This document shows, piece after piece, positions 17,108-26,055 of a DNA stretch of 64,000 nt (position 1 is the stretch's first letter; every line of letters begins with the position of its first letter). This DNA is from Streptomyces sp. NRRL S-340. Its GTDB lineage: Bacteria > Actinomycetota > Actinomycetes > Streptomycetales > Streptomycetaceae. The position numbers and the translations under genes are program-made. The notes below the pieces were generated by a model. The model did not search any database. It had not been told where the DNA came from and saw nothing but the letters and a program-made list of their open reading frames with translations. The stretch covers positions 62,001 through 126,000 of the forward strand of contig NZ_JOIY01000017.1 in assembly GCF_000720185.1 (NCBI RefSeq), written 5' to 3'.

Positions 17108-17944
17108 TCAGCCCAGCATCCGCTCCACCACGACCGCGATGCCGTCCTCGTCGTGGGACGCGGTGACCTCGTCCGCGACCGCCTTCAGGTCGGCATGGGC
17201 ATTGGCCATGGCCACGCCGTGGGCGGCCCAGGCGAACATCGGGATGTCGTTGGGCATGTCGCCGAAGGCGAGCGTGTCGGCGGCCTTCAGACCAAGCCGC
17301 CGCGCGGCCAGGGACAGCCCCGTCGCCTTGGACAGGCCGAGCGGGAGGAGCTCCACTATGCCCTCGCCGGCCATGGTGACCGAGACGAAACCGCCCGCGA
17401 TCCGCAGGGCCGCCTCGGCCAGTTCGTCGTCGGACAGGGCCGGGTGCTGGATGTAGATCTTGTTGAGCGGGGCGTTCCACAGGTCCGAGGCGTCCGTGAG
17501 CGGCGTGCCGGGCAGGGCGCCCGTCAGGGCGTAACCGGACCCCACCAGCACCTCGCCGTCCAGGCCGTCCCGGCTCGCCGCCAGGTACAGCGGCCCGATC
17601 TCGGCCTCGATCTTGGCCAGGGCCACTTTGGCCAGCTGCCGGTCCAGGGTCACCGAGGTCAGCAGGCGCCGCTCCCCGGCGTCGTAGACCTGGGCACCCT
17701 GACCGCAGACCGCGAGACCGCTGTAACCGAGGTCCTCGAGGATGTGCCGCGTCCAGGGGACCGCGCGGCCGGTGACGACGATGTGCGCGGCACCGGCCGC
17801 CGCGGCCGCCGCCAGTGCCTCACGGGTGCGCGGCGAGACCGAGTCGTCCGAGCGCAGCAGCGTCCCGTCCAGGTCGGTCGCGATCAGCCGGTAGGGCAGG
17901 CCGCCGGAGGTCTCGCCGACGCCCTGGGAGACGGTGGCGGTCAC
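17108..17944 (-). CDS. Cof-type HAD hydrolase, coupled to serS
   Basis: A 278-aa HAD IIB phosphatase with [32 protein letters not shown] and [14 protein letters not shown] supplying motifs I-IV. It is a paralogue of the gene at 7692-8618. The GTG start shares GTGA with the serS stop, so it should be translated from the serS transcript. A phosphatase coupled to seryl-tRNA synthetase might act on a serine-related phosphate, but nothing in the sequence proves it; clean-up of sugar or cofactor phosphates is as likely. Confidence 0.87.
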   Translation of the reverse strand: MTATVSQGVGETSGGLPYRLIATDLDGTLLRSDDSVSPRTREALAAAAAAGAAHIVVTGRAVPWTRHILEDLGYSGLAVCGQGAQVYDAGERRLLTSVTLDRQLAKVALAKIEAEIGPLYLAASRDGLDGEVLVGSGYALTGALPGTPLTDASDLWNAPLNKIYIQHPALSDDELAEAALRIAGGFVSVTMAGEGIVELLPLGLSKATGLSLAARRLGLKAADTLAFGDMPNDIPMFAWAAHGVAMANAHADLKAVADEVTASHDEDGIAVVVERMLG

Positions 17945-19218
17945 TTGGCCGACGGCTCCAGGACCTCCCGGCCGCCGAGGTAGGGACGCAGCACCTCCGG
18001 CACGCGCACGGAACCGTCGGCCTGCTGGTGGTTCTCCAGGATGGCGACGATGGTGCGCGGCACGGCGCACAGGGTGCCGTTGAGGGTGGCGAGCGGCTTC
18101 ACCTGCTTGCCGTCGCGGACGCGGATCGACAGACGCCGCGACTGGAACTCGGTGCAGTCCGAGGTCGAGGTCAGCTCGCGGTACTTGCCCTGGGTCGGGA
18201 TCCACGCCTCACAGTCGAACTTGCGTGCGGCGGAGGCGCCCAGGTCGGCCGAGGCGACGTCGATCACGCGGAACGGCAGCTCCAGCGACGTCAGCCACTG
18301 CTTCTCCCACTCCAGCAGCCGCTGGTGCTCGGCCTGCGAGTCCTCCGGGGCGACGTAGGAGAACATCTCGACCTTGTCGAACTGGTGCACGCGGAAGATG
18401 CCGCGGGTGTCCTTGCCGTGCGAACCGGCCTCGCGGCGGAAGCACGGCGAGAAGCCCGCGTAGCGCAGCGGCAGCCGCTCGGCGTCGATGATCTCGTCCA
18501 TGTGGTAGGCCGCCAGCGGCACCTCGGACGTGCCGACCAGGTAGAGGTCGTCCTTGTCGAGGTGGTAGACGTCCTGGGCGGCCTGGCCGAGGAATCCGGT
18601 GCCCGCCATGGACTGCGGGCGCACCAGCGCCGGGGTGAGCATCGGGGTGAAGCCGGCCGCGGTGGCCTGGCTGATCGCCGCGTTCACCAGGGCCAGTTCC
18701 AGCAGGGCGCCGACACCGGTGAGGAAGTAGAAGCGCGAGCCGGAGACCTTCGCGCCGCGCTCCACGTCGATCGCGCCGAGAAGCTGGCCCAGCTCCAGGT
18801 GGTCCTTGGGGGCGAAGCCCTCGGCGGCGAAGTCGCGGATCGTGCCGTGCGTCTCCAGCGTGACGAAGTCCTCCTCGCCGCCGACGGGCACGTCGGGGTG
18901 GACGAGGTTGCCGAGACGGAGCAGCAGTTCCTGGGTCTCCGCGTCGGCGGCGTCGCGTTCCGCGTCGGCCGCCTTGACGTCGGCGGCGAGCTGGCTCGCC
19001 TTCTTCAGCAGCTCGGCCTTCTCGTCCCCGGAGGCCTTGGGGATGAGCTTGCCCAGCGCCTTCTGCTCGGCGCGCAGCTCGTCGAAGCGGACGCCGGACG
19101 ACCTGCGCCGCTCGTCGGCAGACAGGAGGGAGTCGACGAGCGCGACGTCCTCTCCACGGGCACGCTGCGAAGCGCGCGCACGGTCAGGGTCCTCACGGAG
19201 CAGACGAAGGTCAATCAC
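17941..19218 (-). CDS. serS: seryl-tRNA synthetase
   Basis: A 425-aa class II synthetase charging tRNA-Ser in the cytoplasm. The GTG start [11 protein letters not shown] is at the family's usual position, and an upstream in-frame extension looks non-coding. Residues 30-110 form the tRNA-binding coiled coil. Motif 2 is [21 protein letters not shown], and motif 3 is [17 protein letters not shown]. The TSEVPL segment is the serine-site loop. Two tRNA-Ser genes occur in this window but are not adjacent. No T-box leader is apparent upstream. Confidence 0.97.
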   Translation of the reverse strand: MIDLRLLREDPDRARASQRARGEDVALVDSLLSADERRRSSGVRFDELRAEQKALGKLIPKASGDEKAELLKKASQLAADVKAADAERDAADAETQELLLRLGNLVHPDVPVGGEEDFVTLETHGTIRDFAAEGFAPKDHLELGQLLGAIDVERGAKVSGSRFYFLTGVGALLELALVNAAISQATAAGFTPMLTPALVRPQSMAGTGFLGQAAQDVYHLDKDDLYLVGTSEVPLAAYHMDEIIDAERLPLRYAGFSPCFRREAGSHGKDTRGIFRVHQFDKVEMFSYVAPEDSQAEHQRLLEWEKQWLTSLELPFRVIDVASADLGASAARKFDCEAWIPTQGKYRELTSTSDCTEFQSRRLSIRVRDGKQVKPLATLNGTLCAVPRTIVAILENHQQADGSVRVPEVLRPYLGGREVLEPSAK

Positions 19219-19413
19219 GTGCTCAAGGCTACCGGTGCGGCGTTCGGGCTCACGACCCAGTATTCCGGTCCGCACCACTGCATGGCCGTACCCACCGTCA
19301 TGGAGGAATTGCGTGTTGTGTCAATCGGGGTGTCCCGGCTCCCTGGAAGGGTGCGGGCGGCGGCGGCCCTGTTGACTGGATTTCCTTGTGCGCAGGGGGA
19401 CTTGAGGGGTGAG

Positions 19414-19725
19414 TTGTCCACAGGAATCCCCACCCCGCGGTGAGTTATCCACAGGCTGTGCGCAACTTCTGTGGACTTCGGAATTGATCACTCCGGAAGT
19501 GTCGGCCGCCGGAAGAATTCCCGGCTCGAACCGGGCCGACACCCACTTTCGGGTGGAAAGGGGTCGCCCCAAAAGATGAACCAAAGGAAACGAGTGGACG
19601 AAGGGTGACCTGCGGGCTGATGGGTCGGGTTGGGGGATGTAGGGCGATTTGTCGATCGAGTCGCCCTTCGGTGTCGACTTGTCCCCAGGTCGAGAAGGGC
19701 ACCTGTGGATAACTTCTGTGGACAA
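19414..19725. other. DnaA-box group between serS and pheA
   Basis: Perfect boxes: TTGTCCACA (19414-19422, plus), TTATCCACA (19445-19453, plus), TTATCCACA (19704-19712, minus) and TTGTCCACA (19717-19725, minus). Weaker ones: TTGTCCCCA (19679-19687) and a two-mismatch box at 19470-19478. The 551-base spacer 19219-19769 also has a lower-GC middle (about 19480-19660) and no coding sequence I can support. The divergent pairs at each end resemble the DnaA-titrating clusters described near oriC in S. coelicolor. Confidence 0.8.
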
Positions 19726-19769
19726 TGAAGATCTGCAGGTAGGACCGGTCACACACGGTCGGAGAGTGA

Positions 19770-20702
19770 CTAGAAACGACCGTCCTGGCAGCGCGCCACC
19801 CAGTCCGCCGCAGCCGCGAACTCCTCGTCCGAGGTCCCGGCGAGCGGCGGCCGCAGGGCCTGCGCGCCGACGTCCGCGCGCGGGTACGAACCGAGGAAGC
19901 GCACCTGCAGACAGATCCGCTTCAGGCCCATCAGGGCCTCGGCCATCCGGCGGTCGGTGATGTGCCCCTCGGCGTCGACGCAGAAGCAGTAGTTGCCGAT
20001 GCCCGCGCCCGTCGGCCGGGACTGGAGCAGCATGAGGTTGATCCCCCGGCCGGCGAACTCGCCCAGCAGGTCGCGCAGCCCGCCGGGGTGGTCGTCGCGC
20101 TGCCACAGCACCACGGACGTCTTGTCCGCGCCGCTCGGGGCGGCGGGCCGTGCGGGCCGGCCGACGAGGACGAACCGGGTCTGCGCGTTCTCCGCGTCGT
20201 GGATGCCGCTCTCCAGGACCTCCAGTCCGTACCGGGCCGCCGCGAACTCACCGGCGAAGGCCGCGTCGTAGCGGCCCTCCTGGACCAGTCGGGCCCCGTC
20301 GGCGTTCGAGGCGGCCGATTCCCACCGGACGTGCGGCAGATGCGTCTTCAGCCAGTTGCGCACCTGGGGCTGGGCGGCCGGATGGGCGGTCACCGTCTTG
20401 ACGGCGGCGAGCGGGGTGCCGGGCCTGGCCAGCAGCGCGAAGGTGATCGGCAGGAGCACCTCGCGGTAGATCACCAGAGGCCGGCCCGCGACCAGTTCGT
20501 CGAGCGTGGTGGTGATGCCGCCCTCGACGGAGTTCTCGATCGGTACGAAAGCGGCCTCGGCCTCGCCGTCGCGGACCGCGTCCAGCGCGGACTGTACGGA
20601 CACGTAGGGGACCAGTTCCCTGGTGGCCGCCTCGGGGAGGGTGCGCAGCGCCACTTCGGTGAAGGTGCCCTCGGGGCCGAGATAGGCGTAGCTCGCTGAC
20701 AT
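19770..20702 (-). CDS. pheA: prephenate dehydratase
   Basis: A 310-aa monofunctional enzyme converting prephenate to phenylpyruvate in phenylalanine synthesis. The catalytic half holds YLGPEGTFTEVAL, ENSVEGG and the active-site motif NAQTRFVLVG. The ACT regulatory domain starts at about residue 195 (TSVVLWQRDDHPGGLRDLL) and has LQSRPTG (variant of the phenylalanine-binding ESRP motif) and GNYCFCVD. ESRP reads QSRP here, so feedback inhibition by Phe could be altered. The ATG has GAGG close upstream. Confidence 0.95.
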   Translation of the reverse strand: MSASYAYLGPEGTFTEVALRTLPEAATRELVPYVSVQSALDAVRDGEAEAAFVPIENSVEGGITTTLDELVAGRPLVIYREVLLPITFALLARPGTPLAAVKTVTAHPAAQPQVRNWLKTHLPHVRWESAASNADGARLVQEGRYDAAFAGEFAAARYGLEVLESGIHDAENAQTRFVLVGRPARPAAPSGADKTSVVLWQRDDHPGGLRDLLGEFAGRGINLMLLQSRPTGAGIGNYCFCVDAEGHITDRRMAEALMGLKRICLQVRFLGSYPRADVGAQALRPPLAGTSDEEFAAAADWVARCQDGRF

Positions 20703-20771
20703 GTCCTCAACCCTAGGCCCTCCGGTCCGGGGCGGGCCGGGCGCGCGGGCCCGGGTCCGGGTGCGGCGTCA

Positions 20772-20795
20772 CCCGGGTGCGGCGCCGCACCCGGG
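20772..20795. terminator. terminator of the copper operon
   Basis: A perfect 24-bp palindrome (arms CCCGGGTGCGGC and GCCGCACCCGGG) lies 2 bases beyond the stop codon of the peroxidase gene, in the direction of its transcription. It is the likely end of the ycnI-dtpA transcript. Confidence 0.7.
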
Positions 20796-20797
20796 AC

Positions 20798-22096
20798 TCA
20801 TCCCTCCAGCAGTCGCTGCCCGACGTACTCGCCCTTGCCCGCGCCGCCCGGCACGGCGAACAGGCCGCTCGCCTCGTGCCGGATGAACTGCGACAGCGCG
20901 TCGCCGCGGTCCAGCTTGCGCTGCACCGGCACGAAGCCCCGCAGCGGGTCCGCCTGCCAGCAGATGAACAGCAGGCCCGCGTCCGGTGTGCCGTCCGCGG
21001 CGAAGCCGTCGTGGTAGGAGAAGGGGCGGCGGAGCATGGCCGCGCCCCCGTTCTGGTCGGGGCGCGTGATGCGGGCGTGGGCGTTCACCGGGACGACGTA
21101 GGAACCGTCCTTGCCGGTCTTCTCCAGGTCCATGGCGGTCGTCTCGGTCCCTCCGCTGAGCGGTGCGCCGTCGGACTTGCGGCGTCCGATGACGTTCTCC
21201 TGCTGGGTGAGGGGCAGTTTCTCCCAGTCGTCCAGGAGCATGCGGATACGGCGTACGACGGCGTAGGAGCCGTTCGCCATCCAGGCCGGCCGGCTGTCGG
21301 CGGGGACGAAGACGCGCTGGTCGAAGTCGGCGTCGTGCGGTTTCGGGTTGTTGGTGCCGTCGACCTGGCCCATCAGGTTGCGGGCCGTCATCGGGTGCTC
21401 GGTGGCGCCCGGGGAACGGTTGAAGCCGTTCATCTGCCAGCGCACGCGGGCCGCGGCGCCCGCGTCCTTCTGGACGGCGCGCAGGGCGTGGAAGGCGACC
21501 AGGGCGTCGTCGGCGCCGATCTGCACCCACAGGTCGCCGTTGCTGCGGGCCTTGTCGAGCCGGTCGGAGGAGAAGTCGGGCAGGGGGTCGAGGGCTGCCG
21601 GTCGCTGCTTCTGCAGGCCGGTGCGGTCGAAGAACGTCCGGCCGAAGCCGAAGGTGACCGTGAGGGAGGAGGGGCCCGCGTCCCGGGCGACGTCCGTGTC
21701 GCCGTGTGCCGCGGGCTCGCCCGCCATCAGCCGTTCGGCGGTGTCCGACCACCGGCGCAGCAGTGCGGCGGCTTCCTTGCGGCCCGCGCCGGGTGCCAGG
21801 TCGAAGGCGATGAGGTGGCCGCGGGCCTGGAGGGGGTCGGTGATGCCGGGCTGATGTTTCACGTGAAACGCCGCCCGGCCCGCGCCCAGGGCGGTCAGGG
21901 GGGTGGCACCGGCGGGTGCGGAGGTGTAGCCGACGGCCGCGCCGGCCGCGCCGAGGACGAGGCCGGTGGCACCGGCCGTGCCGAGCAGCCGCCGGCGTGA
22001 GACACCGGTTCCGCCGGACGCTCCGGCCTGCCCGGCCTCGGGCCGGGCAGGCGAGGAGGCCGGTGCGGCGGCCTTCGGGGTGGACTGGTCGGTCAT
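20798..22096 (-). CDS. dtpA: Tat-exported DyP-type peroxidase
   Basis: A 432-aa haem peroxidase. The N-terminus carries a twin-arginine signal (SRRRLLGTAGATGLVLGAAG, about residues 33-52), so it is exported folded. The GQVDGTNNP motif holds the distal catalytic Asp of the GXXDG family signature, and the FHEASGLFAVPGG-like C-terminus (IRHEASGLFAVPGG) is conserved. In S. lividans the equivalent DtpA is needed to mature the copper oxidase GlxA and for aerial growth on glucose. It is last in the copper operon. A perfect parS core lies inside the gene at 21856-21869, coding for FHVKH after the signal peptide. Confidence 0.93.
   Translation of the reverse strand: MTDQSTPKAAAPASSPARPEAGQAGASGGTGVSRRRLLGTAGATGLVLGAAGAAVGYTSAPAGATPLTALGAGRAAFHVKHQPGITDPLQARGHLIAFDLAPGAGRKEAAALLRRWSDTAERLMAGEPAAHGDTDVARDAGPSSLTVTFGFGRTFFDRTGLQKQRPAALDPLPDFSSDRLDKARSNGDLWVQIGADDALVAFHALRAVQKDAGAAARVRWQMNGFNRSPGATEHPMTARNLMGQVDGTNNPKPHDADFDQRVFVPADSRPAWMANGSYAVVRRIRMLLDDWEKLPLTQQENVIGRRKSDGAPLSGGTETTAMDLEKTGKDGSYVVPVNAHARITRPDQNGGAAMLRRPFSYHDGFAADGTPDAGLLFICWQADPLRGFVPVQRKLDRGDALSQFIRHEASGLFAVPGGAGKGEYVGQRLLEG
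21856..21869. other. parS (ParB) site inside dtpA
   Basis: GTTTCACGTGAAAC, a perfect parS core, is carried in the coding sequence for the linker between the Tat signal and the mature peroxidase. This is a region where protein sequence is unlikely to be constrained. Confidence 0.88.
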
Positions 22097-22102
22097 GGTG
22101 GG

Positions 22103-24055
22103 TCAGCCGATCTGCATGTTCTTGGAGACGGTCACCTGGTCGATGTCGGAGGTCCGTACGGTCACGGCGACCTTCCAGGAGCCGGCCATGGGGATCTGTA
22201 CTCCGTCGGCCGCCCAGTGGCCGGTGGTGATGTGGTCGGGGGTGACGGTCAGCGGCCCGATCTTCCGGGCGGTCAGGGTGAAGGCGGTCTTGATCTCGGG
22301 GACGTCGAACGCCTTCCCGTCCGGCCGCTGCACGTAGACGTGCATCTCGTTGCCGCCCACGCGCGCCGGGTCGATGTCGAGCCGGACCACGCCCTTGCCG
22401 TCCTGGCCGCCGGTGTCGAACGGCATGTCGAGGGTGGCGGCCCCCGCCGAGGACGAGGCGGAGGAGGAGGCCGAGGACGACGCGGCGGCCTTGGCCTCCT
22501 CCTCCGTGCGGCCGGGTTCGGTCTGGGTCAGCACCGTGGTGACGGCGAGCAGGATGACGGCGACCGTGGCCTCCGCCATGACGGAACGGCGCAGCCCGAA
22601 CCGGTTCGGGTCGGCGGCACGCTCCCGTTTCTGCCGTGCCGCGTCCACGGCGGCCCGCTGCCGGGCCAGCTGGGCGGCGCGCCGGGAGTCGCCGTCGGCC
22701 GGGCCCGGTGACTGGGCGGTGCCCTTCCGTGCGCCGACGGGTTCCTTCCGCGCCGGGTCCTGGGTCCGCTGCGGGCCGCGTTGCTTCCCAGGGCCGGCGG
22801 TGGCGGCCGCGGCCTGGCCGGTGACCGTGCCGGCCAGGCGGGCCGTCCAACGCCGGGAGGTCCAGGCGACGCCGACCATGAGGACGACGAGGCCGGCCTT
22901 GACGAGCAGCAACTGTCCGTAGCGGGTGCCGGTCAGCGCATGCCACGAGCCGACCTGGCGCCAGGACTGGTAGACGCCGGTGGCGACGAGGGCCGTCACG
23001 GAGCCGGAGGCGACCCGGGAGAAGCGGCGTACGGCCGGGGCGTCGACGGGGGTGTCCGCCGGTGCGCGGTAGAGCGCGACCAGGAGTGCGGCGAGTCCGC
23101 CGAGCCAGGCGGCCACGGCGAGCAGGTGGACGACGTCGGCCGGCATCGCGATGCCGGGCTGGAGGCCGACCGAGGCGTGTTCGGCCAGGGCCCAGCTCGC
23201 CGCCAGTCCGGCGGCGACGACGACGCCGCCGATCGCGAGCCCGAACGTCAGGTCCCGTTTCTCCTCGTCCTCGCGTTTCTCGTAGGCCCCGAAGAGGACC
23301 GCGACGAAGAGTGCCGCCGCCGCGAGCAGCAGCAGCCGTGAGACGAGGGCGGCGCCCGTCTTGGTCTGGAGCACCTCGCCGAGCAGGTTCAGGTCGAAGA
23401 CGTCGCCGGGTTTCCCGGAGGTGGTGTAGGAGCCGCGCAGGAGCAGCAGTGCCAGGGTCGCCGCGGTCAGCGCGACCCAGCCGGACACGACGAGCCGCTG
23501 CACGGCCCGCACCCCGGCCCCGCGCTGCCAGCAGGCGAGGACGAAGGCGGCACCGCCGGCCAGGACGATGAATCCGGCGTAGGAGACGTAGCGCCCGATG
23601 CCGTACAGCCAGCCGACGGGTCCGCCGCCGACGTCCTGGCCGCCGGCCACGACGGAGGTCTTGGAGGGTGCTCCGATGGAGAAGGTGTAGGCGCCGGCGA
23701 CCGGGTGGCTGTCGGCGGAGATCACCTGGTAGGTGACGGTGTACGTGCCCTTGGCCAGTCCGCCGCGCAGTCCCAGGGTGTACGTGGTGCCGGTGGTGTT
23801 GGACGGTCTGCCGGTGTCGACCCGGCTGCCGGCCGGGTCGAGGACGCGCAGGGAGTCGTCGTTCATGGCGACCTTCTCGGAGAAGGTCAGGGAGACCCGG
23901 GCGGGTGCCTCGGCGACCACCGCCCCCTGCCCGGGGTCGCTGCCGGTCAGCGCGGCGTGCGCGGAGGCCGGTGCGGCGCCGGCCAGGAGCGCGCCGGTGA
24001 CGGCCAGGAACAGCAGCACCAGGTTCCGGACGCGGGGGGCGATGGTCTGCGTCAA
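22103..24055 (-). CDS. CopC-CopD copper resistance fusion protein
   Basis: A 650-aa protein with a TTG start after GAGGGA. It has a signal peptide ending at ASA, then a CopC domain with the N-terminal His ligand (HAALTGSDP) and SHPVAGAYTF. About eight membrane segments of the CopD domain span residues 155-430. A Pro/Arg/Lys-rich cytoplasmic stretch follows (about 440-510), then a further membrane helix. The C-terminal extracytoplasmic domain (about 560-650) includes a Ser-rich linker and a YtkA-like beta fold. CopC/CopD bring copper into the cell or hand it to acceptors. It lies between the PCuAC gene and dtpA with gaps of 13 and 6 bases. Confidence 0.88.
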   Translation of the reverse strand: MTQTIAPRVRNLVLLFLAVTGALLAGAAPASAHAALTGSDPGQGAVVAEAPARVSLTFSEKVAMNDDSLRVLDPAGSRVDTGRPSNTTGTTYTLGLRGGLAKGTYTVTYQVISADSHPVAGAYTFSIGAPSKTSVVAGGQDVGGGPVGWLYGIGRYVSYAGFIVLAGGAAFVLACWQRGAGVRAVQRLVVSGWVALTAATLALLLLRGSYTTSGKPGDVFDLNLLGEVLQTKTGAALVSRLLLLAAAALFVAVLFGAYEKREDEEKRDLTFGLAIGGVVVAAGLAASWALAEHASVGLQPGIAMPADVVHLLAVAAWLGGLAALLVALYRAPADTPVDAPAVRRFSRVASGSVTALVATGVYQSWRQVGSWHALTGTRYGQLLLVKAGLVVLMVGVAWTSRRWTARLAGTVTGQAAAATAGPGKQRGPQRTQDPARKEPVGARKGTAQSPGPADGDSRRAAQLARQRAAVDAARQKRERAADPNRFGLRRSVMAEATVAVILLAVTTVLTQTEPGRTEEEAKAAASSSASSSASSSAGAATLDMPFDTGGQDGKGVVRLDIDPARVGGNEMHVYVQRPDGKAFDVPEIKTAFTLTARKIGPLTVTPDHITTGHWAADGVQIPMAGSWKVAVTVRTSDIDQVTVSKNMQIG

Positions 24056-24068
24056 GGTGGTCCCTCCC

Positions 24069-24548
24069 TCAGTGTCCGGTCTCGGGGCTGTACGTGGCCG
24101 CCTTCACCGGCATCTCGACCCGCAGGTCGCCGGAGTGGGCGAAGTGCAGTTCGACGGTGACCGTCTGGCCCTGGCGGGGCTTGTGCTTGAGCATGTCGAA
24201 CATCAGGTGGTTGCCGCCGCTCTTGAAGACGAGCCGCCCGTGGGCGGGGACGGCGAGCGCGCCGGCCTCCTGCATGGTCCCGCCGACCGTCCGGTGCGCG
24301 GTGACGGAGCCGGCGGCGTCGCTGGTGACGGAGGTCAGCTCGTCCTTGGCGTCGCCCTTGTTGACGATCGTCAGGAAGCCGGCCGCCATCGAGTCGGAGA
24401 CCGGCTGGGGCATGTAGGCGGCGCTGACGGACAGTTCGGCCTTGCCGCCGGACTCCGCGCCGGAGGCCGAGCCGCCGCAGCCGGTCAGCAGCACCGTGCC
24501 GGCCAGGGCCGCCGCCGTCAGCGCGGTCACCGCGGTCCGGCGCCTCAC
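24069..24548 (-). CDS. ecuC: PCuAC copper chaperone lipoprotein
   Basis: A 159-aa secreted protein. Its signal peptide ends in the lipobox LLTGC, so it is anchored to the outer face of the membrane. The DUF461/PCuAC domain shows AAYMPQPVSDSMAAGFLTIVN, VTAHRTVGGTMQEAG and NHLMFDMLK, with the Met and His residues expected to bind Cu(I). In S. lividans the equivalent ECuC passes copper towards Sco. The GTG start overlaps the sco stop codon in GTGA, so the two are coupled. The symbol is assigned by context and memory. Confidence 0.88.
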   Translation of the reverse strand: MRRRTAVTALTAAALAGTVLLTGCGGSASGAESGGKAELSVSAAYMPQPVSDSMAAGFLTIVNKGDAKDELTSVTSDAAGSVTAHRTVGGTMQEAGALAVPAHGRLVFKSGGNHLMFDMLKHKPRQGQTVTVELHFAHSGDLRVEMPVKAATYSPETGH

Positions 24549-25195
24549 GGGTTCTGTCCCTCGACGAGCTTGGGCAGGTCCTTGGTGTAGTCGGCGACGC
24601 CGGCGTCCTCGTCGTAGACCACGTAACCGCTGTCGTTCTTCGGCGAGAAGGCGACCACCTGGGCGCCGTGCACGGAGACGAGCTTGCCGTTCTTGTCCTT
24701 CCTGGTCGGCTCGATGGTGATGCCGACGCTGCGCGCACCGGCCTGGATGGTGGCGAAGTCGCCGGTCAGGCCGACGAACTGGGGATCGATGCCGTTGAGC
24801 CACTTGCCGAGTTCGGCGGGGGTGTCACGGCCGGGGTCGGTGGTGACGAACACCACCCGCAGCTTGTCCTGCTCCGCCTTGGGCAGGGCCTTCTTGGCGA
24901 CCGCGAGGTTGTTCATCGTCAGCGGGCACACGTCGGGGCAGTGGGTGTAGCCGAAGTAGAGGAGGGTGGGCCGGCCGGCGGTCTCCTTGCGGAGGTCGTA
25001 CTTCTTGCCGTGCGTGTCGGTGAGCACCAGGTCGGGCTTCTCGAACGGCTGGTCGAGGACCGTCGAGGGCTTCTTCGACGTCTCCTCGGCGACGACGGTG
25101 GCGGGGGCGGCACTGTCGTCGCCGTTGCCGCAGGCGGACAGGGTCATCGTCGCGGCGGCGAGCAGGGCGGCCGCGGCGAACGTCTTCTTGCGCAT
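24545..25195 (-). CDS. sco: Sco/SenC copper metallochaperone lipoprotein
   Basis: A 216-aa thioredoxin-fold protein. The lipobox LSAC gives a lipidated Cys22. Copper ligands are Cys86 and Cys90 in HCPDVCP and His176 in SVHGAQ, all present. Sco proteins deliver copper to the CuA site of cytochrome c oxidase; in S. lividans Sco also serves copper-dependent development through GlxA. It follows ycnI after a 119-base gap containing a hairpin and is coupled to the PCuAC gene downstream. A long upstream in-frame extension is rejected because the signal peptide fixes the start. Confidence 0.95.
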   Translation of the reverse strand: MRKKTFAAAALLAAATMTLSACGNGDDSAAPATVVAEETSKKPSTVLDQPFEKPDLVLTDTHGKKYDLRKETAGRPTLLYFGYTHCPDVCPLTMNNLAVAKKALPKAEQDKLRVVFVTTDPGRDTPAELGKWLNGIDPQFVGLTGDFATIQAGARSVGITIEPTRKDKNGKLVSVHGAQVVAFSPKNDSGYVVYDEDAGVADYTKDLPKLVEGQNP

Positions 25196-25226
25196 AGAAA
25201 AATGTCCCAGATGTGAGTACTCCGGC

Positions 25227-25297
25227 GCGCACCGGGGCCGTGGGCCTGTGCGGTGGTACGGGGGCCGTACGGCGGACGGCGTGCGGCCCCGGTGCGC
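25227..25297 (-). terminator. long-loop hairpin between ycnI and sco
   Basis: GCGCACCGGGGCC (25227-25239) pairs perfectly with GGCCCCGGTGCGC (25285-25297) around a 45-base loop. It lies in the only sizeable gap of the copper operon. It may terminate part of the ycnI transcript or mark a processing site that lets sco be expressed differently. Confidence 0.45.
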
Positions 25298-25314
25298 GGC
25301 GCGGGCGTGCAGGG

Positions 25315-26055
25315 TCAGGCGGCGGTCCGGCGGCGGCCGGCGAACACGCCGTAGGCGACGCCGGCCGCGCCGACGACGATGCCGACGATGCCGAGGACGC
25401 GGGCGGTGGTGTCGCTGCCGCTGCCGTTCGCGGCGGCGGTGGTGGTACCTGCGGCGGGCTCGGATCCGGCCGAGGCGTTCCGGGCCGCGCCGCCGTGGGC
25501 GTCGTCCGCGGCGGTCAGCTGGAGCGTGGGCGCCGGGTTGTCGGGCTCGGCCTGGCCCTTCTGCGGCACCTCGATCCAGCGGACGACCTCCTTGTCGGAG
25601 TACGTCTGCAGGGCCTTGAAGACGAGCTGGTCGGCGTCCTGGGGCAGGGCGCCGAGGGAGAGGGGGAACTTCTGGAAGTAGCCCGGCTGGACGCCCTTGC
25701 CGTCGGCGGTCCAGGTGACCTTGGAGACGGCCTCGGAGATCTTCTCGCCGTGCATCTCCAGCGGCTTGGCCAGCTTGGACTTGGTGACCTCGATCTTCCA
25801 GCCGTCGATCGGCTCCGGCATCACGGAGGCCAGCGGGTGGTCGGCCGGGAAGCTGACCTCCAGCTTGGTGGTGGAGGCGTTGTCGCGCTCGTTGGGCACC
25901 TTGAAGTCGACGACGGCGTAGCCGCCCTTGGCCGCGGCGCCTTCCGGCTGCACGGTGACGTGCGCGAACGCGGGGACGGACACGGCGAGGACGGCCGTGC
26001 CCGCGAGGGCGCCGACGGTGGCGAGACGAGAGGTCTTGCGGCTGATGGCCTTCAT
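25315..26055 (-). CDS. YcnI-family (DUF1775) copper-binding membrane protein
   Basis: A 246-aa secreted protein starting at MKAISRK. The signal peptide ends AFA, leaving His as mature residue 1 (HVTVQPEGAAAKGGYAVVDFKVPNE). In YcnI proteins that N-terminal His with a nearby Glu and Trp (the GWKIEV region) binds Cu(II). The domain ends near residue 170; a low-complexity stretch rich in Ala/Gly/Thr leads to one C-terminal membrane helix and RRR anchor. It is the first gene of the copper operon. Confidence 0.88.
   Translation of the reverse strand: MKAISRKTSRLATVGALAGTAVLAVSVPAFAHVTVQPEGAAAKGGYAVVDFKVPNERDNASTTKLEVSFPADHPLASVMPEPIDGWKIEVTKSKLAKPLEMHGEKISEAVSKVTWTADGKGVQPGYFQKFPLSLGALPQDADQLVFKALQTYSDKEVVRWIEVPQKGQAEPDNPAPTLQLTAADDAHGGAARNASAGSEPAAGTTTAAANGSGSDTTARVLGIVGIVVGAAGVAYGVFAGRRRTAA

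Noticed and set aside
19219..19769. T-box or riboswitch leader for serS or pheA
   Set aside because: No T-box sequence or specifier hairpin was found; the conspicuous motifs are DnaA boxes on both strands.
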